NCBI GenBank assembly: GCA_963788085.1
Contig: CAWBFS010000049.1
Span: 1 to 64,000 of the forward strand
DNA: 64,000 bases
Direction of reading: 5' to 3'
DNA from: AP-15 sp963788085
Lineage (GTDB): Bacteria; Pseudomonadota; Alphaproteobacteria; ATCC43930; CGMCC-115725
The position numbers and the translations under genes were made by a program. How positions within the stretch are numbered: the first letter of the stretch is position 1; each line of letters starts with the position of its first letter. The notes under the pieces were generated by a model that worked only from the letters and a program-made list of their open reading frames with translations, searched no databases and had not been told where the DNA came from. This document shows, piece after piece, positions 26,244 through 35,987 of this stretch.

Positions 26244-27314
26244 TCATTGCTGGTGGAACTGCTTGCCGTAACCAACTAGCCGCTGCCCAGGCAGAAAAAC
26301 TCCCTTGCGGTCGTCCGAGATGACGTGGCCGATGACTTGGGCGCGGCGGTCGCGACGCTGCAGAATGGAGAGCGTGGCGGCGCGATCACGTTCGGCGACG
26401 AGGACACAAAAGCCGATCCCCATGTTGTAGACCTCGAACATTTCTGCATTGCCGACCGCCCCGCATTGCTGAATCAAGCTGAAAACCGGCGGGGTTGGCG
26501 GCATGTTGTCGATTTCAAAGCCAACCTTCGCATCGACACGGGGCAGGTTCAGCAAACCGTCACCGGTGATGTTGATCAGCGCCTTTACGGTCGGGACCTG
26601 TTGGATAATGTCGAGGATTTCAGAGACGTAGATGAAGGTCGGGCGAAGCAATTCCTCGCCCAAAGAAATGCCGAGTTCAGGGAAGACATGATCGATGGGC
26701 AATTTGGCGCGTTCGAAGAATGCCTGGCGCGCCAGAGTTAAACCGTTGCTATGGATGCCATTGCTTTCGAGGCCGATAATGACGTCACCGGGTGCCACAT
26801 CGCGTCCGGTGATGATCCTGTCGAGCGGCACGATACCGACCGCCATACCGATCAGATCGAACCCCCGGATCACGTCCTTGAGTTGGGAGATTTCGCCACC
26901 GGAAATCGAAATTCCGGCCTGCTTTGCTCCGGCCGTGAGGCCGACCGCGATCGCGCCCAGCATGTCCGCGTGGGCATTCTCGACGGCGATGTAATCGACC
27001 ATCGAAATCGGCCGCGCGCCGACGCAGATCACGTCATTGACGTTCATCGCCACGCAATCGATGCCGATCGTGTCGTATCGCCCCATCATCTGCGCGATGA
27101 TCGTCTTCGACCCAACCCCATCGGTGCAAATCGCCAGACCGATGCCGCCGATGTCGATCACATTGGCGAAATAGCCGATATCCAGCTTGACGGCCCCGAT
27201 CGTGTCCGGTGCCGGCCAGGTCTGCTTGATGCTCGCAATGATCTTCTGGAGGCCGGATTGCGCGGCGGCGATGTCGACCCCGGCCGTCTTGTAGAGGTGG
27301 TCTTCGGGTTTCAT
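26244..27314 (-). CDS. purM: Phosphoribosylformylglycinamidine cyclo-ligase (AIR synthetase)
   Basis: PurM closes the imidazole ring in purine synthesis, turning FGAM and ATP into AIR. The 356-residue protein has the DGVGSKTIIAQMMGRYDTIG nucleotide loop, the MNVNDVICVGARPISMVDYI block, SGGEISQLKDVIRGFDLIGM and the C-terminal domain GDGLLNLPRVD. I start at the ATG at 27314 (KPEDHLYKTAGVDIAAAQ); a GTG seven codons upstream has no usable spacing. Many alphaproteobacterial PurM are near 350 residues, but the internal sequence is unusually rich in isoleucine, so it may be a divergent paralogue of the housekeeping copy. No purN is adjacent. Confidence 0.85.
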   Translation of the reverse strand: MKPEDHLYKTAGVDIAAAQSGLQKIIASIKQTWPAPDTIGAVKLDIGYFANVIDIGGIGLAICTDGVGSKTIIAQMMGRYDTIGIDCVAMNVNDVICVGARPISMVDYIAVENAHADMLGAIAVGLTAGAKQAGISISGGEISQLKDVIRGFDLIGMAVGIVPLDRIITGRDVAPGDVIIGLESNGIHSNGLTLARQAFFERAKLPIDHVFPELGISLGEELLRPTFIYVSEILDIIQQVPTVKALINITGDGLLNLPRVDAKVGFEIDNMPPTPPVFSLIQQCGAVGNAEMFEVYNMGIGFCVLVAERDRAATLSILQRRDRRAQVIGHVISDDRKGVFLPGQRLVGYGKQFHQQ

Positions 27315-27410
27315 CGCGCACTGCTCCGCGGGCACTCCTGGTATGCGCGATTAGACGCGCGGCGAGCCGCCGGGTAAACTGGGAGCAACAAACGACGAAG
27401 GATTTTCCAT

Positions 27411-28253
27411 ATGGCCACACCGGAATTGCGCCCGCTCGGTAAAGCCCTCGGTACCGAGGCGCTCGGCATCGACCTGTCGAAACTCGATGATCCGACCTTC
27501 GCCTGGATCCAGCAGGCTTTTGCCGAACATCCGGTGCTGGTCTTCCGCGACCAGCACCTCGGCGCCGGCGACATCGCCGCGTTCGGACGCCGGTTCGGCA
27601 AGCCGCGCGTGCACTCGCTCGTCGGCTACCGGCATGAAGAGCATCCCGAGGTGTCGTGGCTGCGCAATGTCGACGAAGAGGGCAACATCGACTGGTATGG
27701 GGTCAAGCGCGCGACCGACTGGCATACCGACTCGACCTATGAGGAGGTGCCGCCGCTGCTTGCCATGCTGCATGCGCTGGAAATCCCGGCAACGAAGGGC
27801 GGCACGATGTTTGCCGATATGTGCGCGGCCTACGATGCGCTGCCGCAAGCGATGAAGGACCGCCTCGCCGGTCTGGTCGGATTGCACGGCCGCACCGACG
27901 GCCCCGCCGGCGCGCGTCTCTACGATCCGGAAGAGGAGATGAGGCGGACCGACAAGAAGTATGTCGAGCAGCCGCGCCCGGCGGTGGTCAACCATCCCGT
28001 GACCGGCCGCCCGATCCTGTTCGTCAACCCGATGCACACGCATGGCTTCGCGGGCATGGACCGGGACGAAGCCTGGCAGCTGATCGAGGAACTCGCGGCC
28101 CACGCTACGCAGGAGCGCTTCACCTATTACCATTCCTGGCAGGTCGGCGATCTGTTGATCTGGGACGAGCGGGCGACGATGCACCGCGGCGCCGGCGACT
28201 ACCACCCCGAAGAGCGCCGCATCATGCTGCGCACGATCGTCTATCCCAACTAG
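27411..28253 (+). CDS. TauD/TfdA-family Fe(II)/2-oxoglutarate dioxygenase
   Basis: The 280-residue protein is a non-haem iron, 2-oxoglutarate-dependent dioxygenase. The metal ligands are visible in WHTDSTY (His105, Asp107) and in ATMHRGAGD (His258), and the 2-oxoglutarate-binding arginine lies in RRIMLRTIVYP. Members hydroxylate taurine, 2,4-D, sulfate esters or other acids; the substrate here is not determined. It is divergent from purM and converges on an aldo/keto reductase whose stop overlaps its own by four bases. Confidence 0.92.
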   Translation: MATPELRPLGKALGTEALGIDLSKLDDPTFAWIQQAFAEHPVLVFRDQHLGAGDIAAFGRRFGKPRVHSLVGYRHEEHPEVSWLRNVDEEGNIDWYGVKRATDWHTDSTYEEVPPLLAMLHALEIPATKGGTMFADMCAAYDALPQAMKDRLAGLVGLHGRTDGPAGARLYDPEEEMRRTDKKYVEQPRPAVVNHPVTGRPILFVNPMHTHGFAGMDRDEAWQLIEELAAHATQERFTYYHSWQVGDLLIWDERATMHRGAGDYHPEERRIMLRTIVYPN

Positions 28254-29244
28254 GAGCGCCCTGCGGGAGCAGCCTGGCCGCGGGGTCGCGAGAGGTGCGG
28301 CGCGTCGAGACCGACCCCCACCAGCTGACCGAATAGCGTCGCGAGCTGGCGGCGATCGGACTCGGGCAACGGCGGCTTCAGGATCGAGGCGATGTTGGCG
28401 CGCAAATGCTCCGGATTGCCGGTACCGAACAGCACGACATCGACCCCGGGCTCGTGCCGCACAAAACGATAGGCGGCGTCCGGCACCGAACTGGCACCGC
28501 CTTCATGGATCAGAAAGCCCAGCGGATCCGGCGTCTCGGCGAGCCATTGCGGGACCTGTCCCGCCGCAGCGAGATCGCGCATCGTGGCCCGCAGGCGTTC
28601 GGGTTGCGAGAAGATGTTGCGCACGGCAAACATCAGGAGCGTGCCCACCCGGTTGGCGCGGGTCAGCGGGAAGACGCGGTCGCGGGCGTTCTGATGCATC
28701 ATGTGAAACCCGAGCATCACGACCTCCCAAACCCTGTCTTGCGCCGCCCGGTGCAGGACCTGGTGCTCGGGATCGTGCGGCGCGCGTCTCGGTGATGCCG
28801 AGATGGCGGAACTTGCCTTTCGCCTTCTCCCTCAACAGCACCGGCGCCAAATCGTTCAGCGCGTGGTCATAGGCGCTCGGCGGCACCCCGTGCAGCTGAT
28901 AGACATCGATGTAGTCGGTATCGAGCTGCCGTAGCGACTTGTCGAGGCTGGCGACGATCCCCTCCGGCGTCGAATGGGGGTTGCTGAAGCTGAACGGCGC
29001 CTTCGTGCAGATCACGACATCCTCGCGCCGCACGGATTTGATCGCTTCGCCGAGCACCTGCTCGGTGCCGTAAGCCGCGGCGGTATCGAACAGATTGACG
29101 CCCGAGCTCCAACGCCTGCCGGATAATTGCAATCGCGTCGGCCTCGCTCTTGCCCTGCGCCAGCCCCAGCTGGCTGAACCCGCCGCAGCCGAGGCCGGCG
29201 ACGCCGACCCGCAATCCGGTATTGCCGAGCGCCGTGTATTCCAT
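28250..29244 (-). pseudogene. Aldo/keto reductase, two frameshifts
   Basis: Three frames together give one complete reductase. MEYTALGNTGLRVGVAGLGC runs to about 29105. NLFDTAAAYGTEQVLGEAIK, with the catalytic Asp and Tyr, through AKGKFRHLGITETRAA runs to about 28790. Then VVMLGFHMMHQNARDRVFPL runs to the stop at 28250. Removing two inserted bases gives about 330 residues. The middle part holds CTKAPFSF with the lysine and VYQLHGV with the histidine of the AKR tetrad. The family reduces aldehydes or ketones with NADPH. All key residues survive, so the breaks are probably sequence errors; I label it pseudogene only because the given frame is broken. Confidence 0.7.
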
Positions 29245-29387
29245 CCGTCACCTTCGTCCGTTTCCGCCGCTCCGAGAGTCTACATGCGCACAGCTCAGCC
29301 CCGCTCGGCGAGGGATTGTCGAGTGGTGCAAAAATTCGCAATGTTGCCGACCCGCACTTTGCCGCGCGTCCAGGAGATCACACGAGC

Positions 29388-30584
29388 ATGAGGATCGATC
29401 AAGCCGTCAATATCGAAGATCTGCACCGCATGGCGAAGCGGCGGCTGCCGAAGATCGCGTTCGATTTCATCGAAGGCGGGCTCGAGGACGAGCGCGGGCT
29501 CGAACGCAACACCTCCGCATTCCACAAGCATCAATTGCTTGCCGCGCTATCTGGTCGACGTCTCGAAGCGCGATCAATCGACTACCCTCTTCGGCCGCAC
29601 CTATGCGAGCCCGTTCGGCATTGCGCCGACCGGCGGGGCGGGCCTGTTCCGCCGCGGCGCCGATTTGATGCTGGCAGAGGCGGCGCGCCGACGCGAACAT
29701 CCCGTACATCATGTCGGGCGCCAGCAACGACTCGATCGAGGCGGCGGCAAAGATCGCGCCGAAGAATGCTTGGTACCAGCTCTACGCGGCGAACGACGCC
29801 AAAGTCCGCGAGGACATGATCCGCCGGACTGCGGATGCCGGGCTCGACGCGTTGGTATTGACCGTCGATGTGCCGGTGAGCTCAAAACGCGAGCGCAACA
29901 TCCGCAACGGGTTTGCCAATGTTCGCGGCGGGCTCTTCCAGGCGCTCAGCCTCAAACCCTCGATCCTGCTCGAATCGCTGACCCATCCCGGCTGGATCGT
30001 CGAATATTTGCGGCATGGCGGCGGGACGCCGATGCTGCAGAATTGGCAGCCCTACGCGGTGTCTGGCGCCAATGCCGAGGTCGTCTATAATTATTCCCGT
30101 TCGATCATGCCGTACAATGCTCAGACTTGGCGCGATCTCGAACAGTATCGCCGGCTCTTCCCGCGCCATCTTGTCGTCAAAGGCATCATGGATCCGCGCG
30201 ACGCGTTGCGTGCCGCCGAGATCGGCTGCGACGGCATCATCGTGTCGAACCACGGGGGCCGCCAGCTCGATCAGGCGCCGGCCTCGCTCGACGTATTGCC
30301 GGCGATCCACCAGGCAGTCGGCGACAAGCTGACGGTGATGCTCGACAGCGGCGTCCGGCGCGGCGCCGACATTCTGATCGCGCTGTGCCTCGGCGCCCGC
30401 TTCTGCTTCATGGGCCGGCCGACGCTCTATGGCGCAGCGGCCGGCGGGATTGCCCGGCGTCAAGAAGGCGATCTCGATCTTCCGCAACGAGATCGATCTC
30501 GTCATGGGCCAGATCGGCTGCCCGAGCCTCGACCAGCTCGGCCCCGATTTCCTGTGGCGGGAGGATCGGTCCCGCAATGTGTGA
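29388..30584 (+). pseudogene. FMN-dependent 2-hydroxyacid (L-lactate-type) dehydrogenase 1, three frameshifts
   Basis: The pieces assemble to a 398-residue lldD/glycolate-oxidase family enzyme. MRIDQAVNIEDLHRMAKRRL is followed by PRYLVDVSKRDQSTTLFGRT, then IPYIMSGASNDSIE and VLTVDVPVSSKRERNIRNGF. VSNHGGRQLDQAPASLDVLP carries the active-site His and Arg. Single extra bases occur near 29537, 29690 and 30457, and removing all three gives a length divisible by three. Such enzymes oxidise L-lactate, mandelate or similar hydroxyacids and pass electrons to quinone or oxygen. A second, closely related gene follows after a REP-like element. Confidence 0.72.
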
Positions 30585-30591
30585 CCCTGAT

Positions 30592-30697
30592 CGTCGCCCC
30601 CGCGAAGGCGGGGGTCCAGAGCCTGCCCCTGGCTTGAACAGGGGGCAACCGCCATCGACCTTGCTCGCCCTGGATTCCCGCTTTCGCGGGAACGACG
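30592..30697. repeat. REP-like inverted repeat between the two lldD-type genes
   Basis: A left arm at 30592-30617 (cgtcgcccccgcgaaggcgg...) and a right arm at 30668-30697 (ending ctttcgcgggaacgacg) form a long imperfect inverted repeat of the same type as at 21056-21128. The roughly 50-base spacer contains a second small hairpin. It lies in the short gap between two homologous dehydrogenase genes. Confidence 0.78.
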
Positions 30698-30721
30698 GGG
30701 GCTCGAGGGATTCACGAGACA

Positions 30722-31917
30722 ATGAACCTCGATAGCGCGATCAATATCGAAGACCTGCATCGGATCGCGAAGCGCAAGCTGCCGCGCATCATCTTCGACT
30801 ACATCGAGGGTGGGGTGGAGGACGAGCGCGGTCTCAGCTCGCAACGAAGCCGCATTTCACAAGCACCGGCTGTTACCCCGCTACCTGGTCGACGTCGCCA
30901 AACGCGACCAGTCCGCGACCGTGTTCGGCCGTACCTATTCGAGCCCGTTCGGGATCTCGCCGACCGGCGGCGTCGGCCTCTACCGGCGGGAAGGCGAGGT
31001 AATGCTGGCCGAAGCCGCGGCGGCGGCGAACATCCCGTACATCATGTCTGGCGGCAGCAACGCCTCGATGGAGGAAGCGCTGCGGGTCGCCCCGAACAAC
31101 GTGTGGTTCCAACTTTATGCGGCCAAAGACGCCGACATTACGGATGCACTGATCGGGCGGGCGCGAGACGGCGGCGCGGGCGCGCTGGTACTGACCGTCG
31201 ATGTCCCGGTGCACCCGAAGCGTGAGCGCAACTACCGCAACGGCTTTTCCCGCATCCGCGGCGGCGGGGTCTTGGAATCGCTGAAGCTGAAGCCGTCGAT
31301 CCTGTTGGAGGCCGTTACCCATCCCGCCTGGGTCATCGAATATATGCGGCTCGGCGGCGCGCCGACGCTCGGGAATTGGGCGCCGCACGCCCCCAATGGC
31401 GCGAGCACTTCGGACGTCATCGCTCTCGGCCGCAGTCAGACCCCGGCCTCGGCGCAGACCTGGCGCGACCTGGAGCGCTATCGGCGCCTGTTTCCGCGCC
31501 CCTCGTCGTCAAGGGCATCCTGAACCCGGCCGACGCGGTTCGCGCCGCGGAAATCGGCGTCGACGGGATCATCGTCTCGAACCATGGCGGCCGCCAGCTC
31601 GACCAAGCCCCGGCCTCGCTCGAGGCTTTGCCGGCGATCAAGGCGGCGGTCGGCGACAAGGTAACGGTAATGCTCGACAGCGGGGTCAGGCGCGGCGCCG
31701 ACATCCTGATCGCCTTCTGCCTTGGCGCCCAGTTCGTGTTCTTCGGCCGGCCCGACCCTTTACGGCGCCATCGTCGGCGGGGTTCCCGGCGTCAAAAAGG
31801 TGCGTCGACATCTTCCGCAGCGAGATCGACCTCGTCATGGGCCAGATCGGCTGCCCGAGCCTCGACCAGCTCGGCCCCGATTTCCTGTGGCGCGACGACT
31901 GGACCCAGAACCGCTGA
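30722..31917 (+). pseudogene. FMN-dependent 2-hydroxyacid (L-lactate-type) dehydrogenase 2, four frameshifts
   Basis: This is a paralogue of the preceding gene, reading MNLDSAINIEDLHRIAKRKL, RYLVDVAKRDQSATVFGRTY, VLTVDVPVHPKRERNYRNGF and VSNHGGRQLDQAPASLEALP. It ends SLDQLGPDFLWRDDWTQNR at 31917. Breaks lie near 30842 (+1), 31500 (-1), 31757 (+1) and 31802 (+1); the net two extra bases match the total length. The active-site histidine and arginine in NHGGRQ are kept. Two tandem paralogues with different middle sequences suggest different hydroxyacid substrates. Confidence 0.7.
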
Positions 31918-31933
31918 CATCCGGTTGTGCCGG

Positions 31934-33346
31934 TCAATCGCCGGCGGCACGCCCCACTGCCGCGCCGCGGCGATGCCCGTCTAGGCCGCTCATTTCGGCA
32001 TCGATCTCGTCGATCGTGCGGCCGCGCGTCTCCATAGCCAATGAGCCAGAACGCGAGTGCGCCCAGCACGTACCAGAACGCGAAATAATTGAAACCGGGG
32101 ATCAGCGCGTCCATGGTCACCTGCGGCTTGACGTAGTTCGACGAACCGGCGATCAGCGCCAGCCCGAGCGGGCCGATGAACTTGCCGAGATTGCCGACGC
32201 CATAGACGAACCCCATGCCACTGCCGCGCAGCCGGGAGGGCCACATCTCACCCATATACGGCCCGACGATCGAGTAGTTGCCGCTGCCAAAGAAGCTGCT
32301 GCAGCAGGATCATTAGGAAGAACACCGACACGCCGCCGATGAACACATCGTGCCAATAGCCCGCCAGCGAACATGAAGAAGGCCGCGATCAGGCAGGCGA
32401 AGATGCCCGAGGCGCGGCGCCCCCACGCGTCCGAGATCCACGAGCAGAAGAACCGGCCGGCGATCGCCGACAAGCTCAACCAGATCACCAATTTGGATGC
32501 CTCGGGCGGGGTGATCTTCAGCACCATGACAAATAGCGTCACCTGCCATAGGGCAAGTCCGACGCCGCCGGTCTGGGTCAGCCCGGTGAGGCACCCAGCG
32601 ATGATGCTGCGCGGGTATTTGAAGATCTCGAGCCAACGCGTGTGCTCGATCGCGGGGAGCATCGCCGGCAATGTTATCTTCGCGGGATCCATTTTCAGCG
32701 CCCAAGCGAGCGCTGCCGCGCTTCTTCCACCCGGCCCCGGCGCAGCAGCCAATGCGGCGACTCAGGAACGAAGGCGCGGATATACAAGCACAGGAAGGCA
32801 GGCAGCAGCCCAACCGCGACCATCCCGCGCCAGCCGATATAGGGCGCGGCAAACGCCCCCAGCAACCCGGCGAGCAACGAGCCGGCCGGCAGCATCGTCG
32901 TGGTGATGCCGGTGAACCAGCCGCGCTTACTGGGCCGGCGAAAACTCCTGCATCAGGGTGATGTCGACCGAATAGAGGCCGGTCACGCCGAACCCGACGA
33001 AAAAGCGGCAGACGACCAGATAGATCCATCCTCCTTCCGGCGTCAGCGCCATCGCGCCGGTCGCGAGAGAGACGTTCAGGACGGCGGTGATCAGCGCCGG
33101 GCGGCGGCCGATCTTGTCGGCCATCCAGCCGTAGAGAAGCGAGCCGAACGGCGCACTGACACCCGAGGCAAGCAGGATCGCACCCGATTGGCCATAGGTC
33201 AGATGCCATTCCTTGACGACGAACGCCAGAACGAACCCGATCAGGAAGAAGTCGAAGAAATCGAGCATGTCGCCGAGCGTCGCGGCGCCCGCGATCTTCC
33301 ACTGGTTCGCGGTAAGCTTCTTCTGACGCTCCAACAGCTCCAACAT
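31934..33346 (-). pseudogene. Major facilitator superfamily transporter, about five frameshifts
   Basis: Joined pieces give a roughly 470-residue sugar/acid-porter-type MFS protein. It starts MLELLERQKKLTANQWKIAG, and has FGSLLYGWMADKIGRRPALI (the loop 2-3 motif), FVPESPHWLLRRGRVEEAR, SWISDAWGRRASGIFACLIA and the usual tail METRGRTIDEIDAEM. Breaks are near 32940, 32705, 32355, 32300 and 32035, mostly one extra base each. Twelve hydrophobic segments can be traced. Next to two hydroxyacid dehydrogenases it may import a carboxylate substrate, which is inference from context. The number of breaks is the highest per gene in the window together with hypF. Confidence 0.7.
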
Positions 33347-33521
33347 TCTGTCGTCTCCTAGGCTGCTCCGAACCTCAGGCCCTACGGCCAAACACATTTT
33401 CTTGTCGGGCAGCGCCGACGGTGCCGCTCCTCTCCGAGGTTGCCGCAATCAGTTCGCGCTGGCAATAGGATGCCCCGGCGGCCACCGCCCGCAGGGCCGG
33501 GCAGCGACGCTAATGGGCGGA

Positions 33522-33962
33522 CTAGGACCGTTCGATAAGTTCGATGCGATAGCCGTCGGGGTCTTCGATGAACGCGATCACCGAACCGCCATGGGCCATC
33601 GGACCGGCCGGTCGTGGAATTTTTACCCCCGCGGCGGCGAGACGCTCGCAGGCTTTGTAGACATCTGGCACGGCGATCGCAAGGTGGCCAAAGGCACTGC
33701 CCAGATTGTACGGCTCGGCCTGCTCCCAATTGTGGGTCAGCTCGATTACGGTGCTGTTCGTCTCGTCGCCGTAGCCGACAAAGGCCAGCGTAAATTTGCC
33801 GCTCGGGTAGTCGCGCTTGCGCAACAGCTTCATGCCGAGCTGGTTCGTGTAGAAATTCAGCGAGGCATCGAGATCGCGTACCCGGATCATCGTATGCAAC
33901 AGCCGGGACTTGTCCGCGTCTAGCACCGGTTTTGAGGTCTCGGCTGCATCGGTCATCGTCAT
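33522..33962 (-). CDS. gloA: Lactoylglutathione lyase (glyoxalase I)
   Basis: The 146-residue VOC-fold protein matches GloA: LLHTMIRVRDLDASLNFYTN with the metal-binding His, FVGYGDETNSTVIELTHNW with a Glu ligand, FGHLAIAVPDVYKAC with a His, and DPDGYRIELIER with the last Glu. It isomerises the hemithioacetal of methylglyoxal and glutathione. I chose the ATG at 33962 (gaggag upstream). That start overlaps the corrected lpxB stop as ATGA, so it is probably translated from the lipid A operon transcript. Confidence 0.92.
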   Translation of the reverse strand: MTMTDAAETSKPVLDADKSRLLHTMIRVRDLDASLNFYTNQLGMKLLRKRDYPSGKFTLAFVGYGDETNSTVIELTHNWEQAEPYNLGSAFGHLAIAVPDVYKACERLAAAGVKIPRPAGPMAHGGSVIAFIEDPDGYRIELIERS

Positions 33963-35172
33963 CGTGCACTCCTCTGTGCTGTGGAACCTGAAATGCCGCA
34001 CCGGCGTGCGGCGACGAGTTCGAGGATCTGGTCGGCGGCCCGCAGGCTCGGCGACACGCCATCCCCGGCAAGGCGCCGGACGGCTTCATCATACCCCTGC
34101 CGATGCGTCGCGCGAACCCGTTCGTCACCGATGAGCTCTGGCGAGCGAGGCGACAAGCCGTGCCGGGGTGCAGTTGGGCCCGAGGAACTCGGAAACCAGC
34201 GGCCGGTCGAGCAGCAGATTGACGAGATTGACCTGACGCACCTTCAGAACCCGATCGAGGAATGCCTCAGTCAGTGGGTTCAGCCGGTAACCGACGACCA
34301 TCGGTAGGCCCGCCAAGGCCAGTTCGAGCGCGACCGATCCCGAGGCGGCGAGCGCGGTGCGGCTGGCCGCGAAGGCATCGTATTTGTCTTGCGGCTGGTG
34401 CACAATGATTGGGTTTCCCGGCCACCTCCCGACCGCACATGCGATCGTTGCCGCGACTGTCGCGACGGTCGGCACAACGACGCGGAAGGGTCCGACCAAC
34501 TCTTCCAGCTGTTTCAGCGCGGCGCCGAAGATCGGCAGCAAACGCCGGACTTCGCCGCTGCGGCTGCCGGGCAACACCGTGATCAGCAGTTCGTCCTGGC
34601 CGAGACCATGCGCCGCGCGGAAGCGCCCGGCCGTCGCCCCGTTCGGCGCCGCATTCCAGAACCGGATGGCCGACAAAGCTGCACGATAGCCCGACCCGCT
34701 CGAAATAGGGCGGCTCGAACGGCAGCAAGGTCATCAGATGGTCGTACCAGCGCGCCATGCGCCGGGCCCGCCCGGCCCGCCAGGCCCAGACCATCGGGGC
34801 GACGTAATGAATGAGCGGCAAGGTCTCGCCGCGGCGCCGCAACCCGTGCGCCACCCGCCAGCTGAACCCCGAGCTGTCGATCGTCACGACGGCATCGGGG
34901 CGCAACTCGCGGATCGCCGCCACCGTCTCGCGCACGCGACGAAAGATAAGCGGCGCGCGCGGCAATACTTCGGCGACGCCCATGATCGCCAGGTCGCCGA
35001 GCGGGCACGAGGCTGTGAGCCCCTGTTCCCGCATGCGCTCGCCGCCAATCCCGGCGACCCGCAGCCTTCCGCCGGTGCGCTGCCGCAGTGCCGCAATCAG
35101 CGCGCCGCCGAGCGCATCCCCCGACGGCTCTCCGGTGACGATGAAGATGAAGGTCGCGTCGCCCGCAGTCAC
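33959..35172 (-). CDS. lpxB: Lipid-A-disaccharide synthase, two frameshifts
   Basis: LpxB joins UDP-diacylglucosamine and lipid X to form the lipid A disaccharide. The N-terminal half reads IFIVTGEPSGDALGGALIAA, VTIDSSGFSWRVAHGLRRRG and YVAPMVWAWRAGRARRMARW. One extra base near 34655 moves the frame to LLITVLPGSRSGEVRRLLPI, ASGSVALELALAGLPMVVGY. A second near 34143 moves it to ELIGDERVRATHRQGYDEAV, ending at 33959. Corrected length is about 403 residues, as expected. The start is a GTG overlapping the lpxI stop; the stop overlaps gloA. As an essential gene in most such bacteria, it argues that the breaks are sequence errors. Confidence 0.88.
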
Positions 35173-35987
35173 GATCCGCGGATACCGACCACGAACAGCC
35201 CGGCGCGGTCGGCTGCGCGGATCACCTCGTCGCGATCGAGCACGATCGTGGCGTTGGCCTCGACGGCGATACCGCGCAATCCGGTTTCCGCCGCCAACTG
35301 AATCGTGCGTACCCCAATAGTCGGCCGGTCGGCGCGGGGTTCCTGACCGGGCTTCTCGACCTTGACGAGCACGCCGCCCGGACCTTCGCGGCGCAGCGCC
35401 GCACAGCGCCGCAACAGCTCGTCGGTGCCCTCGATCGCCTCGACGCCGAGCACGAGGCCCTGTTGGACAATGACGGCCTGGCCGATATCGAGCGCGCCCA
35501 ACGCGCGGGCGACGCGCAGTCCGCGCTCGATATCGGCTTGCGATAGCTCGTCCGGGCGGATGCGGCCGAGCGGTCCTTCCGGCACAAGCGTCCGCTCGAG
35601 CAGCTGATCGGCGCCGACCACCCGAAAACCCTCCTGTTCGAGCTCCTTGACTACCGCCGACAAGAGACCGTCATCGCCAAGCGCACGATAGCCAACCCGC
35701 GCAAACAGCTTGGCCGCGCGCCAATCGGGCCGCAATGTAGCCAGCGACGGCCGCCGAATGCCGCCCGCCAGCACCAGCTCGGTCACATGATTTTCGCGCA
35801 ACAGGGCAAGGCCGGTCGCCGCGGCGCCGAGCCGGCACCAGGCATGCGGCACGCCCTCTACTGTCGCGGGCTCGGCTGCTCCTTCGAGAGCCAGGACAAA
35901 AATATCGCGTCCGGCGGCGCGGCAGCATTCGACGAGGTGGCGCGGCAGCGCGCCGCCTCCTGCTACGATCCCCAGCCTATCCGTCAT
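35169..35987 (-). CDS. lpxI: UDP-2,3-diacylglucosamine pyrophosphatase LpxI
   Basis: LpxI hydrolyses UDP-2,3-diacylglucosamine to lipid X and UMP; it replaces LpxH in alphaproteobacteria. The 272-residue protein has the N-terminal domain start RLGIVAGGGALPRHLVECC and the C-terminal DUF1009 signature, including GQAVIVQQGLVLGVEAIEGT, the catalytic-site GVLVKVEKPGQEPRADRPTI and TIQLAAETGLRGIAVEANAT. It is flanked by lpxA (ATGA overlap) and lpxB (GTGA overlap), which fixes its role. Confidence 0.94.
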   Translation of the reverse strand: MTDRLGIVAGGGALPRHLVECCRAAGRDIFVLALEGAAEPATVEGVPHAWCRLGAAATGLALLRENHVTELVLAGGIRRPSLATLRPDWRAAKLFARVGYRALGDDGLLSAVVKELEQEGFRVVGADQLLERTLVPEGPLGRIRPDELSQADIERGLRVARALGALDIGQAVIVQQGLVLGVEAIEGTDELLRRCAALRREGPGGVLVKVEKPGQEPRADRPTIGVRTIQLAAETGLRGIAVEANATIVLDRDEVIRAADRAGLFVVGIRGS

